DNA from: Diplolepis rosae
Taxonomy: Eukaryota; Arthropoda; Insecta; Hymenoptera; Diplolepididae
Assembly: GCA_030998225.1 (NCBI GenBank)
Contig: JAPYXD010000704.1
Span: 868,001-932,000, forward strand
Reading direction: 5' to 3'
Length of the DNA stretch: 64,000 nucleotides
Numbering within the stretch: position 1 is the stretch's first letter; each line of letters starts with the position of its first letter. The position numbers were made by a program, and so were the translations under genes. The notes below the pieces were generated by a model. That model had not been told where the DNA came from. It worked only from the letters and a program-made list of their open reading frames with translations, and searched no databases. Shown here piece after piece: positions 44,787 to 55,805 of the stretch.

Positions 44787-44960
44787 ATGTCGCAAGAAAT
44801 TAGTTGTTTTGATATAACTTGCCAGCAGACTTTTGTGAGTATAGAAGGGTTACGAGATCATTTTTTTCTTAAGCACCCAGGTGTAACTGTATTTAAATGT
44901 AGGTTTGGAAGTTCAAAATCAATGATTTTGAGTTCTACCTCTATTTGCAGCAATTGCTAA
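44787..44960 (+). pseudogene. C2H2 zinc-finger N-terminus fragment
   Basis: ATG 44787 follows a splice acceptor (TTTTGCAG, 44771-44778). The 57-codon product starts MSQEISCFDITCQQTF and has one C2H2-type pattern, C-x4-C-x12-H-x4-H, followed by FKC. A donor-like ATG|GTAAGT lies upstream at about 44410, so a 5' exon is possible. After the finger the sequence loses character and stops. I read it as the broken first coding exon of a TE gene with an N-terminal C2H2 finger. Lower chance: a short real protein. Confidence 0.45.
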
Positions 44961-45188
44961 TAAAATTAACTAGTACTTCAAACGTTGTTAGAACAGGAAG
45001 ATAACACGACCGATAGGCTACTGCTCACAATCGTTGTTACCAGTGCTAACGTAAATTAGCTGGCATCGCTAAAGTACTGTAGCGAATAGACGTTAATATT
45101 AGCAGCTAAGACATTCGCTGTCCGTATATCAAGTAACTTTCTTAGCTGTGGTAGCGAATATTTAGCTAATGCAGCTAATTATTTTTTT

Positions 45189-45590
45189 CCATGCAGTCAA
45201 GCGACCTTCAAAAAAATATGGACCAATGACGTGATCGCCGACAATGCCGCACCAACAATTAACGGACCACGGATGTTGAAATGGTACAGTTCTCATCCAT
45301 CGAGGATTCTGAGGATAATGCGTATTATCGAGGATAATGCGTATTATCGAGGATAATGCATATTATGCCTATTCACATTTCCCGTATTTGCGAAGTTAGC
45401 TTCATCAGAAAAAAGAACATGACTCAAAAATGAGACATCTGTGCGCATTTTTCTACGAATCCAATTACAGAAATTGACGCGTTTTAGGAAATCATTGCCG
45501 TAGAATTCCTGATGTAATGACATACGATACGGATGGAACTTGTGTTGATGATGTAAGATTCTTAATGATGCATTCCATCTCAGTTCAACC
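45189..45590 (-). pseudogene. Tc1/mariner-type transposase fragment
   Basis: Minus-strand reading gives LRILHHQHKFHPYRMSLHQE, NWIRRKMRTDVSF and HVLFSDEANFANTGNVNRHN, with the first catalytic aspartate in FSDEANF. After HNMHY the frame breaks at a 20-bp tandem duplication (CGAGGATAATGCGTATTAT, about 45313-45365). Coding resumes in another phase as NPRWMRTVPFQHPWSVNCWC and GDHVIGPYFFEGRLTAW. The second and third catalytic residues are not found. The N-terminal part is cut off at the insertion at 45596. Confidence 0.8.
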
Positions 45591-46654
45591 GGTCCATTCG
45601 GGACACGAATTTATGTTTTAACGAAACTCAAATATGTTGCTTTTTGATCGAAATAATGAGACACGTATTTTTTTTGGGGGCCGAAAAAAAAATTGTCTGA
45701 GATTTATCGGCAATTCCGCTTTTGGGGTCAAAATCCATTTTTTCAGGTATTCGCGAGAACTTTTTTTCCAATTGTCTATAACTTCTTCAACAATTGACCG
45801 ATTTTAACAATTTTGACTTTCAAACTTTTCTAATAATTTGAACTACCGAATACAGTTATAAACAATCGCTTTTCGATTGTTATTAGTTTTTTATATAGCA
45901 ATAAACAAAAATTGAATTTTTTTTTTAAATTCAATATCTCGAAAAGTATATTTTATTTTGCTCTCAAACTTTTTCCGCATCAAAAAGACACGTTGAGTTT
46001 CAATACTACTGAATCTCTAGTAGCTAAAATTTTTTGTTTTCGAGTTAAGATTTTTTGAAGAAATAAATCGTTTTCTTCGTAAAAACGTGGACTGCACAAT
46101 GAATATCAACTTTATATGTTCAACGTGTATGCTATAACGATCTATAGTTGTCCTTTACGATTATATTGTGAAACTCTAAATATCACAAATAATTTTTACT
46201 TAGTCTTTATGACAAATTGACTGTGCTTAGATATGATCTGTTGAATGTTTTCAACTTGACGACGAATTTCATTGAACGCTTTTTTCGATTTTTTACCTAA
46301 AAGTCTTCAGCAAGAGCTTGGTATTTAATGTACACATTTTTTGTAAGTATATCTACGCTTATTATTGTACGAGATCATTCTGATATATTTCTTTCGAAAT
46401 TCATTCTAATATAAATAATAGAAAAAGTAAATATCTCCTTTTCAGCAATGTTTTTTTCTATGCATTGAAAATAAGAATGATCAAATTTTACATAATTTAA
46501 AAGTCAACTTATATTCAATTTTGTATTTATTACACTTATCAGATGAAATAGATTTTAATGTTGGAAAAAGTAGAACCATTATATTCTACTGGTGCCCGTG
46601 TGTCAATCGAACCCGGAAACTGATCGAGATCCGAACGGATAGCCCTAGTTGTAA

Positions 46655-46935
46655 CCGGGAACCGGTCAGGTTATCCGACCAGGAACCCGCCAGAAACGTC
46701 ACGCTGGTTTGGTCATGTTCCCGACATGAAGGCTGATCGGGAAACGGCCGGGCTATCCAACCAGGAAGCCGCCGGAAACGTCACGCTGGTTTGGTTATGA
46801 TCCCGATATGAAGGCTGGTCGGGAACCGATCCGGCTATCCGACCAGGAACCCGCCAGAAACGTCACGCTGGTTTGGTTATGTTCCCGACATAAAGGCTGG
46901 TCAGGAACCGGCCGGGCTACCCGGCCCTTTTCTGG
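46655..46935 (+). repeat. 82-bp GC-rich tandem repeat, ~3.4 units
   Basis: The anchor ATCCGACCAGGAACCCGCC recurs at 46673, 46755 and 46837, an exact period of 82. Each unit has GAAACGTCACGCTGGTTTGG and a TTCCCGACATGAAGGCTG-like segment. GC content is far above the window average. Confidence 0.85.
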
Positions 46936-47073
46936 CTGTTTTTTAGGGGGGTTCTTAGTAGCATTAAGATTAGTTTGAAAATTATTAGAGGATGGATAAT
47001 AATTAGTGATTATTACAAATTATTTTGGAATAAACTCATTAATATACTTTTTAATCGCAGTAATAATTTTAAA

Positions 47074-47435
47074 TTACAATTCACTGTCAGTTTCACTTTT
47101 TTCTTGACGATGTGGCCTTTTAATGCGATTAGTTGACAGAGCTCTTCCGGCAATTCGTTTTCTTCGTCCACTCTGCCAATCTTTGGCATTGCCTAGGACA
47201 ATGCTCATAGCGCTGTTAAAACATTTAAAAACTTACTCAATCCGCTTCGAATATGCTTCAGACACTGAACACTGTTACCCACTTCGTACACAATCCACAG
47301 GGGCACACGCGTAATCCAAAAGCCTTTCTTCAAGAAGAGAAAAGTAACGGCACGTTTCATTGTCCTGTCGAGGATCCATCTCGTTGCCAAGGGTGAAATG
47401 TGACTAAAATTCCCCCATTTTAAATAAAAACCCAA
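47074..47435 (-). pseudogene. Possible TE coding remnant, unidentified
   Basis: On the minus strand a tail reading MSIVLGNAKDWQSGRRKRIA and ending RPHRQEKSETDSEL stops at 47074-47076. It is basic, like a nuclear-localisation region. A frame upstream (to 47435) reads RVPLWIVYEVGNSVQCLKHI and would join it only across a frameshift near 47212. The 24-base gap between a GTAAGT and an AG is too short for a normal intron. No domain recognised. Confidence 0.3.
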
Positions 47436-47690
47436 AGAAAAGTCCCATAAATAAATATCCCAACCGAACGTCGTGGGAGAGGGTAATTAATTTTGATACC
47501 TGCTCGACGTTAACCTTAAAGGTCAGTGCAGAGCCTACTAAGATAAGTAAACGAACACAAAAGAAAACAAACGACAAAGACCGCGCTTTCGCTAAATGGT
47601 TCAAAGCACCCGAACACATGCCCTTAACGAAAACTACTGCGTATCATCTTTGAAAATTTTCAAAAAATTTTAAACATCCTATAGGTTCAC

Positions 47691-48023
47691 CCTGGCGAAA
47701 GTTCCGGATTGAAATTCATTCCTAATCAATCCTCTCTATTCCGAGCCATTCGCAAATCTGATTCCGAACTAAACCAAGTTATTCCGAATGACTCCAAAGC
47801 AAATTTTCAATCCGAATAAACCCGAAGCCAATTCAAAATCAATCTGAAATTTCAATCCGAATAAATCCGGTCAATTTCGGATTTATTCGGATCTATTCGG
47901 ATTGAAAGTTTGGACTTATTCGGATTAAGAGTTTGGATTGATTTTAAATGGGCCACTGAAATAGATTTGTGAATGGGTCGCATTGGTTTGGAATAAATTC
48001 CCAATCCGATACTTTGGCCAAGG
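47691..48023. mobile_element. 333-bp MITE with CGGATT-rich interior
   Basis: The left tip CCTGGCGAAAGTTCCGGATTG and right tip, read inward, CCTTGGCCAAAGTATCGGATTGG are imperfect inverses of about 32 bp. The interior carries many ATTCGGATT/AATCCGAAT motifs on both strands. It would be the innermost layer of the nested stack. Confidence 0.6.
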
Positions 48024-48055
48024 TACTTGACAACACTATTAGAAATTTCTGTGTT

Positions 48056-48083
48056 AAACTTCCATTACATGTAATGGAAGTTT
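48056..48083. repeat. 28-bp perfect palindrome
   Basis: AAACTTCCATTACA followed directly by its reverse complement. It lies 32 bp after the MITE at 47691-48023. Could be a miniature inverted repeat or a footprint. Confidence 0.7.
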
Positions 48084-49798
48084 TTTTCAGCAACGTATAT
48101 TAAATTTAAAATACTTTCATCTTAAAAGATACAAACTTTTATTTTTATTTTAATACAAATGTGTATATGTTTTAATAATTTTTGTTAATTTTTATATACA
48201 AGTATTTTGATTGAAAAGTTATTAAATTTAATATGAACTTATATTGATTTTTCATAATATACTAATCTATTAATTTTAATTTCCCACTTGTATATTAAAG
48301 TTTATTAAAATTAATAAGATTTTTAATAGTGTAGTGGCCGACTAGTTCCCGGTTAGTTTCTGACAATGAACTTCATCCTGGGTTGATTCTGCCGGTTCCC
48401 GACTTGACCCGGTCAGGTCGCGAGTCAACCCGGACGATTCCCACCCAGTTCCCGGCTATGCAATACAGCCCGAGTTTGCCCGACACGGATCCGGCCAGAA
48501 ACATTTATGTAATGGGGCTAACTGGGGCAATTTCCACACGGGTGGCTTTCTCTCGAATTATTGAAAAAGTAGTCTTCAACAAATCATTTGTATTGATTAA
48601 ACCTTCGAATGCATAGAATGGAATTGCAGTGAGAGATATAATTTTCATTACTAAATAATAAATTACCTGCTCGATAGTTGTTGTTTCAGCCCTAAAAATT
48701 GATAAATGAATATTTCTGAAATTAACAAACACAGCAATATTAATGTATCGTGAATTTCGAAAGAAATATATCAGAATGATCTCGTACAATAGTAAGCGTA
48801 GATATACTTACAAAAAATGTGTACATTAAATACCAAGCTGTTGCTGAAGACTTTTAGGTAAAAAATCGAAAAAAGCGTTCAATGAAATTCGTCGTCAAGT
48901 TGAAAACATTCAATAGATCATATCTAAGCACAGTCAATTTGTCATAAAGACTAAGTAAAAATTATTTGTGATATTTAGAGTTTCACAATATAATCGTAAA
49001 GGAAAACTATAGATCGTTATAGCATACACGTTGAACATATAAAGTTCATATTCATTGTGCAGTCCACGTTTTTACGAAGAAAACGATTTATTTCTTCAAA
49101 AAATCTTAACTCGAAAACAAAAAATTTTAGCTACTAGAGATTCAGTAGTATTGAAACTCAACGTGTCTTTTTGATGCGGAAAAAGTTTGAGAGAAAAATA
49201 AAATATACTTTTCGAGATATTGAATTTTAAAAAAAAATGCAATTTTTGTTTATTGCTATATAAAAAACTAATAACAATCGAAAAGCGATTGTTTATAACT
49301 GTATTCGGTAGTTCAAATTATTAGAAAAGTTTGAAAGTCAAAATTGTTAAAATCGGTCAATTGTTGAAGAAGTTATAGACAATTGAAAAAAAAGTTCTCG
49401 CAAATACCTGAAAAAATGGATTTTGACCCCAAAAGCGGAATTGCCGATAAATCTCAGAAAATTTTTTTTTCGGCCCCCAAAAAAAATACGTGTCTCATTA
49501 TTTCGATCAAAAAGCAACATATTTGAGTTTCGTTAAAACATAAATTCGTGTCCCGAATATACGAGTTTAAGTTAGTGGTAGTTTATTAATATTAGTGTCC
49601 TCTGTCTTATAAATAAGGAAAGAAAATTACGAATAGAGTTAGTTTAATATTTCACTTCGGGACGTAACAATGTGACTGATTAAATTAGATTTTAATAATT
49701 GACTAAGTGTTTTAAATGTTAAGTCTTCAATTTTAAGGTAAAATTTGTTTGTGACTCTTTAGAAAGTGTTTTTTTGTTTTTGTTTTGTTAAATATAGC

Positions 49799-49830
49799 CT
49801 GATGAGGTTGGCGAACCAAGCCAACGAAAC
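49799..49830 (+). other. Hammerhead-ribozyme-like core
   Basis: CTGATGA at 49799-49805 and GAAAC at 49826-49830 bracket a six-pair stem, GTTGGC (49807-49812) with GCCAAC (49820-49825). This is the order of a hammerhead core around stem II. One extra G (49806) sits at the stem base, and stems I and III with the cleavage triplet are not evident. Hammerhead motifs are known in Penelope-like and other retroelements. Possibly a decayed or chance match. Confidence 0.3.
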
Positions 49831-50184
49831 CTCGCTCATGACAAATTATTGTTGAGTGTTTCAATTATTCTTTCTAACCCACAACTTGATCGACTTATAT
49901 ATATACATCTACTAAATGTATATTCTAGTCACTTTGGGTGACTAGAATGACCTTGTGTCGTAGGTCGCTGAATTCGTCTTAAAATCGGTAATAATGCTAT
50001 CGAAAAAAAATACATGGTTCCATTTAAAAAAGTGGAGTTGACCTTGACGTAGCTTCAACGCCTCCACCGATAAAAACATAGCGTGGTCCAGTATGACGGC
50101 CTTTTCGAACACTGAAACATTTTTGGATTTGATCAATAGTTTGAGTGCTATCACTCTGTAACACTTTATGTGCCTTACCCTGTA

Positions 50185-50739
50185 TATCGAAGAATGCTTT
50201 TTCGATTCAAAAAAACTGTTCTCTGAGTGTAACTGATTTTTCAGCGAACATCACTCAAAACAACTAATTGTATTATTGTATTATTATATTATTAAACAAG
50301 AAAATTACACTATTTAACCTATATCAAAAGTAAATTTAAAAAAAGAGCATTCGATTATTTTTAATTCACACTGAATAGTTTTTCTACTTTTAGAATAGTA
50401 ATTTCAACCATTAAAATTTGAAGTTATTTCTGTCGATTTGAATTTGATTAGTTTTGGTATCGGGCTCAATTACGTAACACCAATTGAATCTGATTGAACT
50501 AATCAGTTTCAATAGTATTACTTAATCGGATCAACTGGACTCGCTGAAATTCAATGTAAGAGATTAATATATAAGACTACACTATGTTATAAAATGAGAA
50601 AAACTAAAAATACTTTTCACAATAAGCGAGCATTGTCGCGAGTCTCGTAATTTCCCGAATTGTGTGCATTAGCACGTATTCTATTTTATGTGACTTCGGT
50701 GCGTATACGAGTTTTTATGCGTACACTCGAATCTAATCT
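50185..50739. other. Non-coding interval
   Basis: AT-rich flank of the nested stack; GAGCATTGTCGCGAG at about 50628 matches GCGAGCATTGTCGCTCG at 55983. No gene. Confidence 0.4.
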
Positions 50740-50898
50740 AGTATTGTAGTTATTTGCGGCGCTAGCCATTACACTTGATATTTCGAGACTAGTCCCAGCC
50801 ATTTTGATTTTATCGATCTTGTATAGTAGTAGCGGATTTTAATAGACGCATGCGCAGTTCAAATGTACAAGGCTTTGTCAATAGGGTGCTAACGCTGG
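50740..50898 (-). repeat. Inverted dispersed repeat E, copy 1
   Basis: About 160 bp matching the reverse complement of 55806-55963 at high identity, including AAAGCCTTGTACATTTGAAC, AAGATCGATAAAATCAAAAT and TAGCGCCGCAAA. Contains TGCGCATGCG-type sequence (NRF-1-like) at about 50847-50857. Confidence 0.8.
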
Positions 50899-52419
50899 AA
50901 TCTGGATGATTGAAACCCAGAATATAGTTTTGAGTACTCCATATATTATTTTTTACGAACTATTTCGCGTAGCCAAGCTTCAAATGTAGTGACGGTATAG
51001 GATAAAATATTCAGGCTACACCAATTAATAGTTCAAAAACTTGTTTTGGGCAAACTATAAAAAATTCACGCAGTAGCCATGACTTACTTTGTTTATATCT
51101 ATTTGGCGTACAACTGGTCCATTCACAAATATACCATGGATACTTAGTATAACCGTCATGCATTACAAACAAAATTGTCAAGACTTTCAAACCGCTCACT
51201 ATTTGTTATTTATAAGTAGCGTAATTAATAGAACGAAGTATTTTCTCCAATGTATAGTATGTTTCCTTCATGTCAGTCGCGTATGCCAATGGAACGGATG
51301 GCATGAAAGCATGAATCATTCATACATCAAAAGTCAAATAAGAAATTCAATTATACGAATCATAATTTTTAAAAGATACTGCTGACTAATCCAGTTAATA
51401 ACCAGTGAAAATTTCAGCTTTGAATAGAAATTTTGATTAAAATTCCAAAAATTTGCTAATCTTAGTCAGATTTCAACCGATTCTAATGAACAAAAGTTCG
51501 GTGGACGCGTAATTGAACGTACTTTAAAAATTTTAACAGTAGAACAATATTACAGATTAAACAATCACGAAATAGCGAAGTTATGGATTTTTATATACAT
51601 GAATGTACCCCAAAACAGTTTGTACAAAAAAAATTAATTTTCGAGGTGTATAAGAAATATCTCTTATGCCATTTTTCTTGGTTTCACTAGGCCTACAGTA
51701 CATACGGGTACTATGTCTCGTAAAAGGTATTGTTTGCCCGTGACAAAGTGTAATATTACCGTTTCAAAAAGCCAGAATTTAATTTTTAATTGATTGAACT
51801 TAGCTATTAAAAATTGATGCTCCCTTACAGATTTTTCGTCAAAAATTTCACTCAACAAAATCCCATTACAGATAATTTTAAACAATTTAATACAAAAAAA
51901 TGAATAACTGTCAATAAATCCATTCAGAAATTGCAGTGTAGGTGGCATCCTTAGGTTATAAACCATGACAACATTGAGTAAATATAACTGTCACTGCTCT
52001 AAATAGTGCTAATCACATTCTACCATGAAATGTCGACGCGAAGCTGTAATGCCTATTTCCTAATTCTTTTTTTCGCCAAACAGTAAATAAAGTTTTCTAG
52101 TCCATTGAAAAATTGTCTATAAAAGTTTTACCCTGAAAGAGCGAGTTGAATATTTGTTGATTCTTTGCAAAATAAATTCTGAAAGGATTTTAAAATTTTT
52201 ACAAGCATTATATTTTCTTCCAAATGTTTTATTTGTTTTGAAATAGAATTTTCCTTTGAATTTCAAATGTTTCACTATTAGAATATAGTTTTAATTAATC
52301 AAATAAAATTGATCAACTTTGCATTTAATCAACTCGCATTTTCACAACAGAATATCGAATTAAAAAGAGTAATTAGAATAGAATGAGGATAGTAAAGTTA
52401 AAGTGCAAGATAGACATAC
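50899..52419. other. Non-coding interval
   Basis: About 1.5 kb. Frames at 51089-51385 and 51664-51966 have no recognisable domain, and the region has stops in all phases around them. No repeat recognised. Confidence 0.4.
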
Positions 52420-52527
52420 CAAATTTTCGGCATGAAGTTGATGGTGATAATCACGGGGGTTTCCGCGAGAACCTCCTGGAGAACTATGTCGACGACCTCG
52501 ATCATTATTGATCTCATCATCGTAATT
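52420..52527 (-). CDS. Candidate host exon, 36 codons
   Basis: On the minus strand a T-rich tract and CAG (52528-52530) precede 108 bases, then GTATGT. The exon is an exact multiple of three and open in the phase that starts at its first base: NYDDEINNDRGRRHSSPGGS then RGNPRDYHHQLHAENL. It is polar, arginine/glycine/serine rich with no domain, as in linker exons or cytoplasmic tails. Base composition is GC-richer than both sides. Gene unknown. It would be an internal symmetrical exon of a gene whose other exons lie far away or outside the window. Confidence 0.5.
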
Positions 52528-52530
52528 CTG

Positions 52531-53444
52531 AAAAAATGAAATCATCTGTCTAATTGCAACGAAACCGCATCAAACATCAAAACACTAAGAGAAAAGTGTT
52601 GTTTTAATTAAACATATCGTTTTTCTAATTATGTTTTTCAAATTTGAGAGAGTAATTTATTTGGATTGACCAAGAATTATAATGTAAAACTGTAAGTAGT
52701 GACTTTGTTATTAACTTACTTTATAAATTTTTTCGAGTGAAATTTCACTTCAGCAGGAAGTGACATTTTACTTTAATAGTAATTTAATTTCCACTTGTAT
52801 AGAATGAAATTTTTAATCTCATGTTTGATACCGTATAACATAAGTCGAACTGAGTTCTATAATTGTGCCGTAGCAATGTCATGTCTTTTCATTTATTCAT
52901 TAAAAACGTTTTTATGAAAATTAAAAATTCAGTTTTCACCCCAAAATATACAAGATACGAAAAAAATGTTTGGGAACAAACTTGTTTCCTTGATAAAGAT
53001 CTATAACTTTGATTTTAAATTTTTTTTATATGAGCTATATCTTTCGTTTATTAATGGAAAATATTATTAAAAATAAAAAAAAAAACCTCTTTCTAGCAAA
53101 ACTCTATCCGGAATACAAAAAAAAATGTTAGGGAAAAATTTAGTGAATTATATATAAAGGATATAGAACACTGAGCGTAAAAAAAAGATTTGTAAAATTT
53201 CTAGGAAGTTCAGTACTTATTCTACAACTTTACTTTTTAGTTGATTTTACAAGGAAGCAATATAGTAAAGTTCCAATATCACGATGAAAGATACACCTTT
53301 CTAATGGTTGACATAATCGACTGAAATGATTTGGAAAAATGAGGAACTTTGAAAAAATATTCATAATAAATGTCTTCTACCAAAAAGGTATAGCTCATAC
53401 ACAGATAAAATTATTTTTTGGGGGAACTTTACTCGTCTGAGTTG
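52531..53444. other. AT-rich, probably intronic
   Basis: No gene. A patch at 52930-53130 (AAGATACGAAAAAAATG, GATAAAGATCT) resembles the ~145-bp sub-units of family D in inverse orientation, but is too diverged to place firmly. Confidence 0.4.
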
Positions 53445-54185
53445 AGAAAAACGGGGACATAAGGATATTTGAATAAATTTTCACCTGCAGTTGAATAAAA
53501 TAAATTCTGTTAGTCTTTAATAGACATTGAGATTTTTTTATCCAAAAAAAAGTGAGAATTTAACGTACAGTGTTATAAAAAGTAATTGAACTGATGGTGA
53601 AAATTGATCTCATAGTTGAGTAAAACGTAAGCTACAATGGAGTACAGTTTAATAAAAACATTAGAAAACTCACTTAAAAATCGATTAGTGTATCATTGAC
53701 GTGTGGCTAAAAGTTTACGCCCGAGTTGAGTAAATCGTAAGTTATTGTTAGGGAAACTTTGAAGCAGTGAGATACAATTTTTTTCAATAAAAAATTAAAC
53801 AAATTATTTAAAAACTGAATTGAAATGCCTGAAAGTTTTCAATAGTCTAATTTATATTTGTACTTTCATAAGGAAATAACTTATGTGCAGATAAATCGTA
53901 CATTAATTTCAAACATTTTATAAGGAAAATAGAATTTTGTTTATTAAAACTTGGTTAAAATATTAAGTGTTAAATAATTTAGTAAAGTATATACACTGAA
54001 ATTCACTCGGATTCCAACGTAACTATTCAATATAATTGTTTTATTTACAATTCAAAATGAATAAAACTTAACCTTTTGTGAATGTATTTGGAGATTAATA
54101 TTTAAAGTAAATGGAATGGTGGAAAAGAATAACTTATTAGGATGTTAGGTGGTAGGAAATGAATGGAAAAAGTACATTTATATAT
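53445..54185 (+). repeat. Dispersed repeat family F, copy 2
   Basis: Longer copy of the family at 11165-11610 with the same block order; GAGTTGAGTAAA-type strings recur inside (about 53620 and 53720), suggesting an internal direct duplication. Confidence 0.65.
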
Positions 54186-55139
54186 TTATGGTGTGACGTG
54201 GTTGGTCGTGGTAAATTTTTACACGTCACTTATAAGAGATAATGAAGTTAACTCACCGGTATGGCAGGTGGGGTTACGTCCCGGGAAAAAGTCTCGTCTG
54301 TTTCATACACGACCCGAGGCATCCTGCGCCTATTAGCGGCAAGTGCTAATTACGTTTTGTCTCCCGAAGGGAGTTCAAAGAAAAAGAAAATTTGGAATAC
54401 CGACTCCTCATGGAAGGTGAATTAATACTTAGTTACTACCCGGAACTGGACGACTCAATACAGGTAGCGTAAGTTTGGTTTTACTTAATTCTTTTGGCAA
54501 CACTGAAAGAAATTTATTGTGAATACAGACAATTTTCTGGGTATATTAGCAAAAGAAGAAGAATGCTCACTCAGATACAGCTAAACTGTATGGGTGTTTC
54601 ATAAAATCAGTTATAGTTGAAGGGATATTACTGCAACAGTAATATATTTTCAATACACACATCCAAACTAATATGGCTGCAACAGATGAAACATGGTTAT
54701 GGTTCCTTTAGCCAAACTCTGTTTTGGAAAATCAGCTCAACTTCAAACAGACGCTTGTCTGCTAGTGATGCGTAGTAGTTTCAAAGGTTAGGGATAAGTA
54801 AACTATTATATCAGTGGTTGATTCTAAGATTTTTAAATTGTATCAAATAACTAATTTCATAGATTTATATATGAATTATTATTAAGTGCATAAGTTTGCT
54901 TTCGTCGTTTTTCGATAGATGGCTGCAGCGGTAATTACTAGTCGAAATCGACAGATTAAAACTGTCACACAGTAAGCGGCAAAATTGTACACCTTATATA
55001 AAATTTATAAATATAAAAAAAATAAATTAAATCGATGCCGGCAACACGTATTTTGTTTGCATGATCACATAAGATCACTCTGCGAACGTTTGAACGCACA
55101 CCAATATATATTCTTGAAACAAACGATTTTGTTTTGCTA
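54186..55139. other. Non-coding, with a GC-richer block
   Basis: 54190-54480 is GC-richer and begins with GTGACGTG facing CACGTCAC 23 bases later. No tRNA-type A/B boxes and no frame are seen, so SINE or LTR identity is unproven. ATATTACTGCAACAGTAATAT at about 54626 is a small palindrome. Confidence 0.35.
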
Positions 55140-55290
55140 AATCAGAAGGACATTCATGAAAGTTTCCTGAGCTTATAGCTAATTTAAACACATGTATCGA
55201 GCTGAAAAGAGACTATGTTGAAAAATAAAAGTTAGTCAACCCGGAATAATGTGATTTTTTGTTTTTATGAGATTGAGCTGCCCTCGTGTT
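55140..55290 (+). pseudogene. Mariner 3' relic
   Basis: The last ~28 codons of a mariner transposase remain: LIANLNTCIELKRDYVEK, stop at 55226-55228, with one stop further upstream (TGA in the GHS*KFPEL stretch). GCTGCCCTCGTG at about 55279 corresponds to the end of a mariner TIR like that of element 2. The 5' portion is not found. Confidence 0.6.
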
Positions 55291-55429
55291 AATTCTCCGA
55301 TTTTTGGAACAAAAATTTTGTATATTAAACAATTCAGTAGATTCATTCTAAATGTCTCCAAATTAAACAAATTTCCTTGAATTTGCTTTATATTTCTTTA
55401 TATTTTATCTCTAAATCTGAATCAATTAA

Positions 55430-55655
55430 TAGTCCAATATATGTAGTCCGATTCCTATAGGTATTATTGCAATTCATTGCGTAAGAAATTTTTTTTTTGA
55501 TATCTTTAGCGTACTATATAGGAAGCTTAAATCCAAGTTTTCGACCATCAACCCTTTGCAGGTTGTCCGCCATCTTGAATTAAGGTGTGATTTCCTGTAT
55601 CGCGAATAACAGTCGTATTTTTGATTTTATCAAGAAAACAGTTGATACCATTTTA
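55430..55655 (+). repeat. Arm 1 of inverted pair G
   Basis: Reverse complement of about 57960-58190; shares AAGCTTAAATCCAAGTTTTC, CATCAACCCTTTGC, TGTCCGCCATCTTGAATTAA and AACAGTTGATACCATTTT. A continuing block at 56045-56135 (CTACAAATTAGTTCATGTTA) matches 57870-57945, so arm 1 has been opened by an insertion that includes repeat E copy 2. Confidence 0.8.
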
Positions 55656-55805
55656 TGTGCCACCGGCACGCAAACTCGTTTTTTCGCTATAGTTAACAGT
55701 AGCGCAATATAGTATATTGCTCTACAGAGGAATAAAAATGTAAAAATTGAACTGCGCATGCGCCTATAGCCATGCAACGGAGCACAATCTTCTTCTTATT
55801 CTTCT

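Larger units (their letters stand above)
46591..48546. mobile_element. Inner GC-rich-ended element (tentative)
   Basis: CCCGTGTG at 46595-46602 faces its inverse at 48535-48542, each followed inward by GC-rich CCGGTTCCCG/CGGGAACCGG-type sequence that contrasts sharply with the AT-rich foldback spacer. The left side has an 82-bp tandem repeat (46655-46935). It contains a possible coding remnant (47074-47435) and another MITE (47691-48023). Borders are weak because the inverted match is short. Confidence 0.45.
45596..49558. mobile_element. Foldback element with ~810-bp arms
   Basis: The arms 45596-46403 and 48750-49558 are near-identical inverse copies. Tips read ATTCGGGACACGAATTTATG on both sides. 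The interior (46404-48749) holds a further, GC-richer element. The target duplication is unclear; AT may flank each end. No open frame in the arms. It interrupts the mariner-type transposase fragment at 45189-45590. Superfamily unknown. Confidence 0.85.
44102..50182 (-). mobile_element. Outer Tc1/mariner-like element, 6.1 kb with inserts
   Basis: TIRs of about 140 bp start CAGGGTGAGGCACATAAAGT on the left and CAGGGTAAGGCACATAAAGT inward on the right, flanked by TA at 44100-44101 and 50183-50184. A minus-strand mariner-type transposase fragment lies at 45189-45590. Removing the insert 45596-49558 leaves about 2.1 kb, plausible for a Tc1/mariner element that has picked up extra DNA. It also contains a zinc-finger exon-like fragment (44787-44960) and a hammerhead-like motif (49799-49830). 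Confidence 0.75.

Noticed and set aside
47404..47619. 71-codon minus frame inside the nested stack
   Set aside because: No domain, no link to the basic tail at 47074-47212.
51011..51966. Frames of 62, 98 and 100 codons as TE proteins
   Set aside because: Searched by eye for piggyBac, MULE and DDE motifs in all phases; none found.
54190..54480. GC-richer block as a tRNA-derived SINE
   Set aside because: No A-box or B-box-like sequence and no tail repeat seen.
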